Both the position numbers and the translations under genes were made by a program. Below, piece after piece: positions 47,608-55,941 of a stretch of 64,000 bases of DNA (the first letter of the stretch is position 1; every line of letters starts with the position of its first letter). The notes below the pieces were generated by a model. That model saw nothing but the letters and a program-made list of their open reading frames with translations, did no database searches and was not told where the DNA came from. Origin of the DNA: Eleftheria terrae (GTDB lineage: Bacteria; Pseudomonadota; Gammaproteobacteria; Burkholderiales; Burkholderiaceae_C); the NCBI RefSeq assembly GCF_030419005.1, contig NZ_CP106953.1, positions 248,001 through 312,000 on the forward strand. Reading direction: 5' to 3'.

Positions 47608-48843
47608 GTGTCCACCGCTTCCACCTCCCATTGCATTGATGCTTGCACAGCCGTCCCGTCCGACACCGCCGGCCGCCCGATGGACTCCGCCGCACCGGCA
47701 CGCTGGCCCGCTGTGGCCTCGCTGGCGCTGGGCGTGTTCGCGCTGGTGACCGCCGAGTTCCTGCCTGCGAGCCTGCTCACCGCCATGGCCACCGACCTGG
47801 GGGTCTCGGACGGTGCAGCTGGCCAGGCCGTCACGGTCACGGCGCTCGTCGGCGCGGTGGCTGCGCCTTCCATTCCTCTGCTCACCCGCCGCATCGACCG
47901 AAGGGCCGTCTTGCTGGCGTTGACCCTGCTGCTGGTGCTCTCCAACGGGCTCGCGGCCGCAGCGGGCTCCCTGCCGGTGCTGCTCCTTGCCCGCGTGATG
48001 CTCGGCATTGCCCTGGGCGGCTTCTGGTCGATGGCGGCTGCCCTGGCGATGCGCCTGGTGCCGGAGCGGCTCTTCGCACGCGCGATGTCGGTCATCCTCA
48101 CCGGTGTCTCGGTCGCCACCGTGTGCGCCGCCCCCGTCGGTGCGTGGATGGGCGAGCTGTGGGGCTGGAGGAGCGCTTTTGTCGCTGCTGGAGCGGTCAG
48201 CATGCTGACCCTTGCCGCGCAGCTCTTCACGCTGCCAGCCCTGCCGCCGCGCGACAACCCGGATCTCAGAGTGCTGGGCCAGCTGTTGGGGCGCCCTGCC
48301 GTGCGCATCGCCCTGCTCGCCGTGCTGCTGGTCATCTCCGGCCACTTCGCGGGCTTTACCTACATCCGGCCATTGATGGAAGACGTCACCCGGCTCTCCG
48401 TCGGCGCCATCTCCGCCATCCTGCTGGGCTACGGCATTGGCGGCTTCTTTGGCAACTTCGCGGGCGGCCTGCTGGCTGAACGCAGTGAGCGTCTGGCCAT
48501 CGTCTTTGGCGGTGGGCTGATCGCGGCGCTGGCGGGCAGCCTGCTGCTGGCCGGCAGCTCCGCGGTCGTTACCGCCGTGGCGGTCGCACTGTGGGGCTTC
48601 GCCTTCGGCGCTTTTCCGGTGGGGTTCCAGACCTGGATCGTGCGCGCGGCGCCCGACCAGGCCGAAGGCGCCGGAGGCCTGCTCGTGGCCGCGTTCCAGA
48701 TCGCCATCGCCAGCGGCGCCATCGGCGGCGGCGTGCTGGTCGACCAGGTTGGCGCACGCGGTGGCCCGGCCTTTGCCGTCGTTGCGCTTGCGCTGGGCAC
48801 CTTGCTCACCTTGCGCTACGGCCCTCGCCCCGCGCGTGCGTGA
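47608..48843 (+). CDS. MFS transporter (AraJ/sugar-efflux-like)
   Basis: A 411-residue protein with twelve predicted membrane helices. LALGVFALVTAEFLPASLLT at the start and the loop LLTRRIDRRAVLLA (motif A-like) are typical of the DHA1/AraJ-type drug or sugar efflux branch. The GTG at 47608 is kept; the ATG at 47680 is an equally plausible start. It is divergent from the AraC regulator and followed within 75 bases by an oxidoreductase gene. Confidence 0.87.
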   Translation: MSTASTSHCIDACTAVPSDTAGRPMDSAAPARWPAVASLALGVFALVTAEFLPASLLTAMATDLGVSDGAAGQAVTVTALVGAVAAPSIPLLTRRIDRRAVLLALTLLLVLSNGLAAAAGSLPVLLLARVMLGIALGGFWSMAAALAMRLVPERLFARAMSVILTGVSVATVCAAPVGAWMGELWGWRSAFVAAGAVSMLTLAAQLFTLPALPPRDNPDLRVLGQLLGRPAVRIALLAVLLVISGHFAGFTYIRPLMEDVTRLSVGAISAILLGYGIGGFFGNFAGGLLAERSERLAIVFGGGLIAALAGSLLLAGSSAVVTAVAVALWGFAFGAFPVGFQTWIVRAAPDQAEGAGGLLVAAFQIAIASGAIGGGVLVDQVGARGGPAFAVVALALGTLLTLRYGPRPARA

Positions 48844-48918
48844 GCCTGGCCGGTACGCGTCACCCGCCTCGCCCAACGAACGCCTCTTGTTCACCCCACT
48901 GCCTCGCAGGAGACCATC

Positions 48919-49956
48919 ATGCCCGCTGACAACGCGGTCAACCGCCGCATCATCCTTGCCGCCCGCCCGCGCGGCTTGCCGACGCTGCACGACTTTCACC
49001 TTGAATCCGCGCCCATTCCGGCGCCTGCCGATGGGCAAGTGCTGCTGCGTACGCTGTACCTGTCCCTCGATCCCTACATGCGCAACCTGATGGACGAGAC
49101 GGGACCCGGCTACGCCCCCCCGGTGCCCCTGGGTGCGCCAATGGTGGGCGGCACGGTGAGCCGCGTCGTCGCTTCGCATCATCCAAAGTTTGCCGTCGGT
49201 GAACTCGTGCTTGCCAACGCGGGCTGGCAAGACTTCGCGCTGTCGAACGGCAGCGACTTGCTGCCGCTAGACGACCTCGAGCCGCCCTCGCTGGCACTGG
49301 GCGGGCTCGGCATGCCCGGCTTCACGGCCTACGTCGGGCTGCTGGATATCGGTGAACCCGGGCCCGGCGAGACGGTGGTGGTGGCCGCGGCAACCGGTGC
49401 GGTCGGCGCGGTTGTGGGGCAGCTTGCCAAGCTCAAGGGGGCCCGTGTGGTGGGCATCGCAGGCGGTGCCGAGAAATGCCGCTATGCGGTCGAAGAGCTC
49501 GGTTTCGACGCCTGCCTGGACCGTCGCGAAGAGCAGTTCGGCGAACGCCTGGCCAACGCCTGCCCGGACGGCATCGACGTGTACTTTGAAAACGTCGGCG
49601 GGGCGGTGTTCGACGCGGTATTGCCCCGGCTCAACATTGGCGCGCGAGTGCCGGTATGCGGGTTCATTGCGCACTACAACGATGACGCATCGTCGCAACC
49701 CGGCACCGACCGTCTGCCGCGGGTTCTAGCGACCCTGCTGCAAAAGCGCATCCGCATGCAGGGGTTCATCATCCTCGATCACTACGGCGAGCGCTTCCAG
49801 GCTTTTCGCCGAGAGATGGGTGAATGGGTCCGCAATGGCCAAGTCAAGCTCCGCGAGGACCGTGTCGATGGACTGGAGCAGGCGCCGTCGGCCTTCATCG
49901 GGCTGCTGGAAGGACGCAACTTCGGCAAGCTCGTGGTGCGTGTCGGACAGGACTGA
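48919..49956 (+). CDS. NADP-dependent oxidoreductase of the medium-chain family (CurA-like)
   Basis: A 345-residue zinc-free medium-chain dehydrogenase/reductase. RTLYLSLDPYMRNLM, LGGLGMPGFTAYVGLLDIGE, AAATGAVGAVVGQLAKLKGA (nucleotide-binding glycine loop), YFENVGGAVFDAVL and QGFIILDHYGERF are typical of NADPH-dependent curcumin reductase/leukotriene-B4-dehydrogenase-like enzymes, which reduce enones and alkenals. A CAGGAG site precedes the ATG. Likely co-expressed with the MFS gene. Confidence 0.9.
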   Translation: MPADNAVNRRIILAARPRGLPTLHDFHLESAPIPAPADGQVLLRTLYLSLDPYMRNLMDETGPGYAPPVPLGAPMVGGTVSRVVASHHPKFAVGELVLANAGWQDFALSNGSDLLPLDDLEPPSLALGGLGMPGFTAYVGLLDIGEPGPGETVVVAAATGAVGAVVGQLAKLKGARVVGIAGGAEKCRYAVEELGFDACLDRREEQFGERLANACPDGIDVYFENVGGAVFDAVLPRLNIGARVPVCGFIAHYNDDASSQPGTDRLPRVLATLLQKRIRMQGFIILDHYGERFQAFRREMGEWVRNGQVKLREDRVDGLEQAPSAFIGLLEGRNFGKLVVRVGQD

Positions 49957-50534
49957 AGAGGGGCCGCCGCGGTTGTCGGTCTGCGAAACGGCGCTCAAGG
50001 CCTGCGCGGGCCATTCCTTGCCTTGCCGGGCTCGGTTGAGGCAGGTTCATGCTGCTTCCCGAGATGGCGCCCATCGCTGCCATCCGCAACCCGCTTCGGC
50101 TTGGGCCGCAACGCTACGCTGTGCGCCACCGGCTTGCAGCGGGTTGCCATGCACGGCCGGCCGCCTGGCAGCAGCGAATGTCCCGCTGATTGCCAGTGCG
50201 AGCCGAGGCTTCGGCGCAACGCTGTGCAAACGGTACAGCTCGCGACGTGCGAGAAAGCGGCGGCCTCGTCCGCCGAGGCCGCCCCTTCTCTCACCCGGCT
50301 CTGCCGGCCTCCCGCCAAGGAACGGCGGGCCGCCAGGCAACGGTTGGCGAACATCGCCCGGTGGTGAAGCCGGGCGGCGCGGCGGGGTCGTACGGGTCGG
50401 CTGCGTTGCCGCCTCAGCGCCACGACCCTCGCACTCCGCGCGCGAGGAATGCGTGAGCAACAGGTGGCCACGAGCCATGGTCATCGCCACCAGCGGAAGG
50501 CCTCACGTCTGCCGTACCGTGTGCGCAGGCCGCG
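49957..50534. other. intergenic stretch, no gene seen
   Basis: About 580 bases between two converging genes. Frames on both strands give low-complexity Arg/Ala/Pro-rich products. No convincing terminator hairpin with T-run was found. Confidence 0.45.
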
Positions 50535-51911
50535 TCAGTTGCAGGCGAGCGTCGCGTAGGACTTGCCCGCCCCGGCCACGGTGGGCAGTTTCTGCTTCAC
50601 GCAATCCGGATGATCGACCGTGTAGCGATACGGGATGCCAACCGGGAACACAGCCGTGGTCGCCCAGTCGGTGGCATCGCGCGTCGGCGACGATTCGCTG
50701 GGCACCCAGGTGATGTTGAAGCGGCTGAAGTCGGCAGGACTCTGAACGTTGTTGTTCCGCAATTCCCAATAGCCGATGGACGAGCTGTCGCGAGAAGTCA
50801 CCGGGTTCTGCGCGTTCTCGAAGTAATTGCCCTCGATCAGCGAGTACCCGCCCATGCGGATATTGGCGCCCGAAGTGAGCACGCCGCTGTAGAGGTTGTT
50901 ATAGAGGTGGGTATAGCCAGCGCGCTGCAGCGGCAATCGGGATTTGACGTTCTGATAGTAGTTGTGATGGAACGTGATGTAGCGGTCGCTCGCGTCGCTG
51001 TCGCTGGAGCCGATGAGGCCGACCTTCTGGTGATCGTGAATGTGGTTGTAGGAATAGGTGATGTGATGCGCACCGGCCTTGCTGTCGATCAGGCCGTCGA
51101 ACTCGAGATCGCCAGCGCCTGAACATTCCTTCACGCTGCTGAACAGCGTGTTGTGGTCCACCCAGATGTAGCTGGGCGACTTGCCGCCCTGCCCTTCGAT
51201 GCCCAGAGCGTCGATCGAACCCGGCAGCAGTCCGATGGTCATGTTGCGGATGATGACGTTGGACGTGTCGCCCTTGATGGCAAGTCCAAAGTTGGCGGAG
51301 GAGCCATCCGTGCCTTCGATGGTGATGTTCTTCTTGCCCTTGATCTCGACAATGTCGCCGTCGGGCTTCTTCCACTGAGTGCAGGGGTCGGTGATGGTCG
51401 AGAAGTCGAACTTGCCGCTGTAGCGGATGACGAGCCCGCCGCTGCCACTATAGGCGTTGATGGCTGCCTGCATCTGGGCCGCCGTGCTGACGGTGACGGG
51501 CGCCGCGGTGCCGCCACCGGTGACTTCGCCGCCAAAGCCGCCGCTGTGGTGAGGGGCTGGGGCCGGAGACGGAGACGGAGACGGAGACGGAGACGGAGAC
51601 GGAGATGGAGTTGGCGAGGGCGAAGGAGCGCCGACGGGTCCAACAGCGCACTTCTTGGCCTTGCCCGGGTTGGGATCACTCCCGAAGGTGGCCTGCGTGC
51701 ACTCGACCGAGCCGGAGAGCGTCTTCACCACCCACTTGTCCTTGATGCCGAACGACACCTCACGCGGCGTGCTGCCGACGTTCTTGCAAGTCTCCCCTTC
51801 ATCGGCGCATTTCGAGAAGCCGGACGGCCAGTCGCGGGCCAGGGCGGGCGTTCCCGCGGCGCAGGCCAGGCTCAAGGCAGCCAGCCTCAGCAGGGTCTGG
51901 TTGGTAGACAT
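50535..51911 (-). CDS. secreted PL1-family pectate lyase
   Basis: A 458-residue extracellular enzyme. A signal peptide (GTPALA-RDW) is followed by a small four-cysteine domain (residues about 26-92: CADEGETC ... SVECTQATF ... KKCAVG), a Pro-Ser linker (PSPSPSPS), and a PL1 beta-helix (residues about 125-458). PL1 marks include YIWVDHNTLFSS, FDGLIDSKAGAHHITYSYN, RYITFHHNYYQNVKSRLPL and GANIRMGGYSLIEGNYFE. It cleaves polygalacturonate by Ca-dependent beta-elimination. AAGGAGATAGCACC precedes the ATG. Two KdgR-like palindromes lie about 220-255 bases upstream. Confidence 0.94.
   Translation of the reverse strand: MSTNQTLLRLAALSLACAAGTPALARDWPSGFSKCADEGETCKNVGSTPREVSFGIKDKWVVKTLSGSVECTQATFGSDPNPGKAKKCAVGPVGAPSPSPTPSPSPSPSPSPSPSPAPAPHHSGGFGGEVTGGGTAAPVTVSTAAQMQAAINAYSGSGGLVIRYSGKFDFSTITDPCTQWKKPDGDIVEIKGKKNITIEGTDGSSANFGLAIKGDTSNVIIRNMTIGLLPGSIDALGIEGQGGKSPSYIWVDHNTLFSSVKECSGAGDLEFDGLIDSKAGAHHITYSYNHIHDHQKVGLIGSSDSDASDRYITFHHNYYQNVKSRLPLQRAGYTHLYNNLYSGVLTSGANIRMGGYSLIEGNYFENAQNPVTSRDSSSIGYWELRNNNVQSPADFSRFNITWVPSESSPTRDATDWATTAVFPVGIPYRYTVDHPDCVKQKLPTVAGAGKSYATLACN
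51565..51606. repeat. GGAGAC hexanucleotide tandem repeat in the pectate lyase linker
   Basis: Six perfect copies of GGAGAC (51565-51600) followed by GGAGAT, encoding the Pro-Ser linker on the minus strand. A six-base unit keeps the reading frame if copies are gained or lost. Confidence 0.9.
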
Positions 51912-52567
51912 GGTGCTATCTCCTTCAGTTATTTCTCTAAACAAGACGCTGTGAACAGGCCGTGGCCAAGTGGCCGTGGCAGGGACCGCCTGGCCACGGA
52001 AAGCGGACGCTTCTTCCTGCCGGCGTTGGGGCGCATGCCGGACACGGACGCGACCACCTGGATGGGGGACCGCTACCGAGGACTCGATACACCGACAACG
52101 AGCGCAGGCTACATCATCGACGCACATTTGAAACATCGTTTTTTCGTTCTGAAACGATGTTTCTTTTTCGACATGCAACCTCTCTGCGGGTTGCGAGGGG
52201 ACAGCACCGCTGCATCGGTTGGGTTGCCGCGCACCGGGTGAGGATGGCCAGGCGGCGGGAGTTCACAACGCAGTTGCGGACGGGTGGCAAGCCCAAACGC
52301 AGGCGCGCTCCGAGCGTGCCCACTTGGGTAGCGCGGCGATCAGAACGCCTCAAGAGAGGCTCGAGGGCGTGCTCCCGCAGCGCCTTTTCGCTGAGCAGTG
52401 GTGCGCGACGGGGGTCCAGTACTGGGGAGGGCTCACGCGATGGCCGGAGCCGCGGTGCTTTCCGCGGCGCGCCAGGGTGCGGCTTCGAGTGGCCGCCGCG
52501 GCCTCAAGCTTTGAACACGCCGGCCACTGCTGTTCCCTGTGCCGGCCACCACGGCCGGCCAGCCGAA
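51912..52567. other. pectate lyase upstream region
   Basis: About 650 bases without a recognisable gene between the pectate lyase and alpha/beta-hydrolase genes, both on the minus strand. It contains the double GAAAC/GTTTC palindrome listed separately, in an AT-richer patch around 52.1 kb. Confidence 0.5.
52131..52165. promoter_or_regulatory. double KdgR-like operator or large hairpin upstream of the pectate lyase gene
   Basis: TGAAACATCGTTTT and TGAAACGATGTTTC lie side by side; each is a (near-)perfect GAAAC-N3-GTTTC palindrome, and together they form perfect 12-bp inverted arms (52132-52143 and 52154-52165) around a 10-base centre. KdgR, the IclR-family repressor of pectinase genes in enterobacteria, binds sites of this general type. 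A T-run follows on the plus strand, so an intrinsic terminator is an alternative, but no plus-strand gene precedes it. Confidence 0.55.
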
Positions 52568-53488
52568 TCAAAGAGCGGCGTGCCGGCTTCTGACGGCGCT
52601 GGTCTCGGCCGGCTGGCGGGCGGGGCCGACCGGGCGGTCGTGGAGCAAGTCCAAGGTGAGTTGGTGGAGCCGGCTGCCGGGACGCACCAGTTCCTCCAGC
52701 ATGTCGAAGTGGTGCGCATTGGGCAGCACTTCATACACCGGCACCGCCGCCGCCCCCCATGCCGACCGGATCAAGGCGCTTTGCCGCTTGTACTCGTCGC
52801 TTTCCTGGCCGCCGACGACTGCCAGCAAAGGAACACGTGGAGGTGGGAAGAGGTAGGGGCTCAGCTTGCGGGCTGTGGCCCGAGTCAGCCCCAGGTCTTG
52901 CTGCAGGAAGGGAGTGCAGCGGATGGCTTCAAGGTCAAACAATCCTGAAATGGCAAGCGCTCCGCGCACGGGGTCGGGCGGCAGCTCGGGATTCGCTTCC
53001 CGCCACAGGCAGCTGGCCATCATCGCTGCGAGGTGGCCGCCGGCAGAATGGCCTACCACGTAGATGCGGTCAGGGTCGCCGCCCAGCCGGTCGATGTTGC
53101 GCGACACCCAGGCGACCGCCCGGACTGATTGCATGACGATCTGCTCGATGGTGGCAGCCGGGCACAGGGCGTAGTTCGGCAGGACGAGGCTGACACCTTC
53201 GCGGACAAGGGCGGGCGCGATGAAAGAGTGATCGGCCTTGTCCAGGCCGCGCCACAAGCCGCCGTGCAGAAAGACCAGCACGGGCGCATGGCGGCGATGG
53301 GTCGGAAAGACATCGAGGGTTTCGTTCAGCCCGTCCCCGTAGCGGATGTCGAGTCGGCGCGAGAGTGCCGCCCGGGCCTGGGCTGAGGCGTGGGCCCAGC
53401 GGAGCAGGGTTTGCGAATACTCGGGGATCCGTCCCCGGGCGCTGTACTGGCCGTTGAGCCAGACAGGGTCGAGCTTGCGCCGCATCAT
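52568..53488 (-). CDS. alpha/beta hydrolase, kynurenine-formamidase/BD-FAE-like
   Basis: A 306-residue esterase-type hydrolase. HGGLWRGLDKADHS at about residue 75 is the oxyanion loop, GHSAGGHLAAMMAS carries nucleophile Ser148, and VVGGQESDEYKRQ plus LPNAHHFDMLEEL supply the acid and histidine. This layout is typical of the formamidase/BD-fae class of small esterases. No export signal. It is divergent from a dehydrogenase gene with an 80-base gap. Confidence 0.85.
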   Translation of the reverse strand: MMRRKLDPVWLNGQYSARGRIPEYSQTLLRWAHASAQARAALSRRLDIRYGDGLNETLDVFPTHRRHAPVLVFLHGGLWRGLDKADHSFIAPALVREGVSLVLPNYALCPAATIEQIVMQSVRAVAWVSRNIDRLGGDPDRIYVVGHSAGGHLAAMMASCLWREANPELPPDPVRGALAISGLFDLEAIRCTPFLQQDLGLTRATARKLSPYLFPPPRVPLLAVVGGQESDEYKRQSALIRSAWGAAAVPVYEVLPNAHHFDMLEELVRPGSRLHQLTLDLLHDRPVGPARQPAETSAVRSRHAAL

Positions 53489-53568
53489 CAGCGTCTCCTT
53501 TTGGGTCTCTGTTGCTGGGCACTTCTATACTGAATGAAGCAAGGGATTTTGACCGGAAGCAGCACATC

Positions 53569-54435
53569 ATGAACGTTACCGTCCTCGGCATTGGGCTGAT
53601 GGGCCTGCCCATGGGCAGGCGACTGCGCGAAGCCGGCTTTGCCGTGACCGCCTGGAACCGCACGCAGGAGAAGGCCTTGCGCTTGGCCTCGCACGGCGCA
53701 CGGGTAGCGCACACAGCCGCCCAGGCGGTTCGCGATGCCGACGTGGTGATCACCATGCTGGAGAACGGCGACGTGGTGGACAGCGTCTTGTTCGGTCAGG
53801 GGGTGGCGGCGGTGCTGAAGCCCGGAACGCTTGTCATCGACATGAGTTCGATCAGACCTGCACAAGCGCGCCAACACGCGGCACGCCTGGGCGAGCTGGG
53901 TGTGCCGCATCTGGATGCCCCGGTATCGGGCGGCACGGTGGGTGCCGAGGAAGGCACCCTGGCCATCATGGTGGGCGGTGACTCGAGCGCCTTCGAGCGC
54001 GCGCTGCCTCTTTTCAAGGCACTGGGCCGCGCAACGCATGTGGGGCCGCACGGTGCCGGCCAGTTGGCGAAGCTGGCCAATCAGATGATCGTGGGCATCA
54101 CGATTGGCGCCGTCAGTGAAGCATTATTGTTGTGCGCCCGGGGGGGCGCCGATGTTGGCAAGGTACGCGAAGCCATTCGCGGCGGATTTGCCGAAAGCCG
54201 GGTGCTGGAGCTGCATGGGCAGCGCATGGTGGACGGTGATTTCATCAAGCGGGCGGCATTGACGGTACAGCTGAAGGACCTGCGCAACGCCTTGAGCACC
54301 GCCGCTGAGCTGGACTTCGAGGCTCCGGTGACGGCATTGTTCGAGCAGTTGTATGCAAGCGCGGCGGAGCACGGCTTCGCCGAACTGGACCATAGCGCGC
54401 TGTTCAAGGAACTGGCTCGGCGCAACGGAATGTAG
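53569..54435 (+). CDS. NAD(P)-dependent beta-hydroxyacid dehydrogenase family protein
   Basis: A 288-residue enzyme of the 3-hydroxyisobutyrate dehydrogenase/tartronate semialdehyde reductase family. VLGIGLMGLPMGRRLREAGF binds the cofactor, DAPVSGGTVGAEEGTLAIMV binds substrate, and GAGQLAKLANQMIVG carries the catalytic lysine. Natural substrate uncertain; hydroxyisobutyrate, glyoxylate or succinate semialdehyde are possible. The ATG at 53569 is chosen because the glycine-rich motif starts at once after it. Confidence 0.9.
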   Translation: MNVTVLGIGLMGLPMGRRLREAGFAVTAWNRTQEKALRLASHGARVAHTAAQAVRDADVVITMLENGDVVDSVLFGQGVAAVLKPGTLVIDMSSIRPAQARQHAARLGELGVPHLDAPVSGGTVGAEEGTLAIMVGGDSSAFERALPLFKALGRATHVGPHGAGQLAKLANQMIVGITIGAVSEALLLCARGGADVGKVREAIRGGFAESRVLELHGQRMVDGDFIKRAALTVQLKDLRNALSTAAELDFEAPVTALFEQLYASAAEHGFAELDHSALFKELARRNGM

Positions 54436-54442
54436 CTGCACC

Positions 54443-54473
54443 TTGCAGCAAGGGGGCTTGCTCGCGCTACAAT
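54443..54473 (+). promoter_or_regulatory. candidate tRNA promoter
   Basis: TTGCAG (54443-54448) and TACAAT (54468-54473) with a 19-base spacer, the -10 box 11 bases before the mature 5' end of tRNA-Ala. The -10 box is good; the spacer is slightly long. Confidence 0.5.
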
Positions 54474-54484
54474 CTCATTATTGT

Positions 54485-54560
<76 letters not shown>

Positions 54561-54662
54561 CGCATCCTGCAGCACCTATAAATCCAGCGCTGAAGCGGCC
54601 CTACAGGTTAGCAACAGCAAACCACCATTGGGAAGATAGGTACAAGTAGTAGGTACAGAAAG

Positions 54663-54684
54663 AAGGGCCGGAAGGGCCCTTTTT
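54663..54684 (+). terminator. intrinsic terminator after the tRNA
   Basis: Perfect 7-bp stem AAGGGCC / GGCCCTT with a GGAAG loop, followed by TTTCTTTTC on the plus strand. It lies about 100 bases after the tRNA and also faces the end of the minus-strand block, so it could act in both directions. Confidence 0.7.
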
Positions 54685-54694
54685 CTTTTCCCGT

Positions 54695-54874
54695 TCATCG
54701 TTTCCCTGCTTCTAACGCGCGCACCCGCTGCCTCAGCTGGAAGTTGTCTACAACGATCACAGCCAGGGCGACGGCCTGGAATATCTCCATCGAGTACGGC
54801 ACTTGGCTGAAGAAGGTCCATGCCATCCCGGAGGCGACAACGGCCGTCAACAGAAGAGACAGGCGGTCTTTCAT
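54695..54874 (-). CDS. 59-residue single-pass membrane protein, last gene of the phage block
   Basis: A small gene starting MKDRLSLLLTAVVASGMAWT with a second hydrophobic stretch (IFQAVALAVIVVDNF) and a charged end (QLRQRVRALEAGKR). Size and one to two membrane segments fit a phage holin or i-spanin-like lysis protein, but no lysin is adjacent. Reading frame, start after GAAGGAA, and position 16 bases after the previous gene support it. Function is a guess. Confidence 0.6.
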   Translation of the reverse strand: MKDRLSLLLTAVVASGMAWTFFSQVPYSMEIFQAVALAVIVVDNFQLRQRVRALEAGKR

Positions 54875-54890
54875 TCGCTGCGTTCCTTCA

Positions 54891-55223
54891 TCAAGTTCCC
54901 GCGCGCCGGTTCTCCTGCTTCCGGGCCAGCTTGTAGCCTGCTACTCCGCCGACAACGAGGCACAGTGCCATGAAGCCCAGGGATGCCATGTAGACGTTCC
55001 CGATGTCCTCGTCAGACTGGATGTACCGCGGGCCGTACCACAGCCCGAACAATCGAACGAGGTAGTACGAGAGCACAGCGGCACCGGCAGCGCAGCCTAG
55101 GGTGTACAGGAAGCGCTTCATGGCATCTGCCAGAACCAGATGGCCTTGGACTTGGTATCCAGCAGGGGACCGTCCCCTTTGATGGTCGGATGGTTCGACC
55201 ACAAGCTGTGTGAAGGTTGCCAT
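54891..55223 (-). CDS. 110-residue membrane protein of the phage block
   Basis: Starts MATFTQLVVEPSDHQRGRSP after a GGGAGAG site. The second half has two membrane helices (LYTLGCAAGAAVLSYYLVRL and VYMASLGFMALCLVVGGVAG) and a basic tail KLARKQENRRAG. An internal ATG (MKRFLYTLG, 76 residues) could be the true start of a purely membrane protein. It could belong to the lysis module together with the 59-residue protein. Confidence 0.6.
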   Translation of the reverse strand: MATFTQLVVEPSDHQRGRSPAGYQVQGHLVLADAMKRFLYTLGCAAGAAVLSYYLVRLFGLWYGPRYIQSDEDIGNVYMASLGFMALCLVVGGVAGYKLARKQENRRAGT

Positions 55224-55322
55224 GTTGTTCTCTCCCTTGATGACGGCAAGATTTTGGTACATCGAGGTCAGAAGTCCCGTCCGGTGATGCCCGTTCTTGT
55301 AGCGGAGCGTTTCCTCCACTCG

Positions 55323-55351
55323 AAAAAACAGAGGCGCCCGGAGGCACCCCT
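55323..55351 (-). terminator. intrinsic terminator on the minus strand
   Basis: Minus-strand AGGGGTGCC-TCCG-GGCGCCTCT, a 9-bp stem with two G-T pairs, followed by GTTTTTT. It lies 20 bases after the stop of the 158-residue phage gene and would separate it from the small membrane genes. Confidence 0.75.
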
Positions 55352-55369
55352 AGTTCCGTATCGCCCTGC

Positions 55370-55846
55370 TCAGACGCCCGGGTCGCGAACCTGACTGGTG
55401 ACCGTGGCCTTGCGTACTGAGCCGCCGGTGATGGCATCCAAGCGGCAGCGATACAGCGTCGAAACCGCCGTGAAGCGGATGCCGATGGAGTCTCCCGAGT
55501 TGAGCGAGTAGCAGCGACTGCCAGGACCTGTGGGGCCGCTCCAGTTGGTCCCGTCTACGCTCGTCTCGACGACTAAGGTCACCTTGTCGGTGGTCGTGCA
55601 GTTGATTACGACATCTTTGCCAACGGCAACGCTACGGCCAGCTCCCGTGATGAACAGTTGAGGCCCGCCGGGAATGTCCCCAGGCACGTGGCCGTGTGCC
55701 ATGCCGGCGTCCATATCGAGCGTTAGGGGCCCGTGCCGGCTATCAACGCGGTAAAGCAGCGTTTCAGCACAAGTTGGGTCGGAGGCGAAGTCCACGTAGT
55801 CGCGCAGACCGGCTCTTGCCGGGTACGGACGAACACGAAGAGTCAT
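55370..55846 (-). CDS. 158-residue phage virion-like protein
   Basis: A beta-rich soluble protein (MTLRVRPYPARAGLRDYVDF, VVINCTTTDKVTLVVETSVD, GDSIGIRFTAVSTLYRC), consistent with a small capsid-decoration or tail-associated protein. Residues around GTNWSGPTGPGSRCYS may form a loop. AAGGAAATAACTGC precedes the ATG. It follows the very large virion-like gene and ends before a strong terminator. Specific function not identifiable. Confidence 0.6.
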   Translation of the reverse strand: MTLRVRPYPARAGLRDYVDFASDPTCAETLLYRVDSRHGPLTLDMDAGMAHGHVPGDIPGGPQLFITGAGRSVAVGKDVVINCTTTDKVTLVVETSVDGTNWSGPTGPGSRCYSLNSGDSIGIRFTAVSTLYRCRLDAITGGSVRKATVTSQVRDPGV

Positions 55847-55941
55847 GCAGTTATTTCCTTGGAAGTAGTGAATGAGAACGGCCCCGAAGGGCCGCCGATG
55901 GTTGAGTCACAGGTTTCCCCGTGGACAGCCTGGAAGGCCGC

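Noticed and set aside
47587..49230. 547-codon minus-strand frame spanning two genes
   Set aside because: It is antisense to the MFS transporter and the oxidoreductase, both with clear family motifs; its own product is His/Gln/Gly/Arg-rich and featureless.
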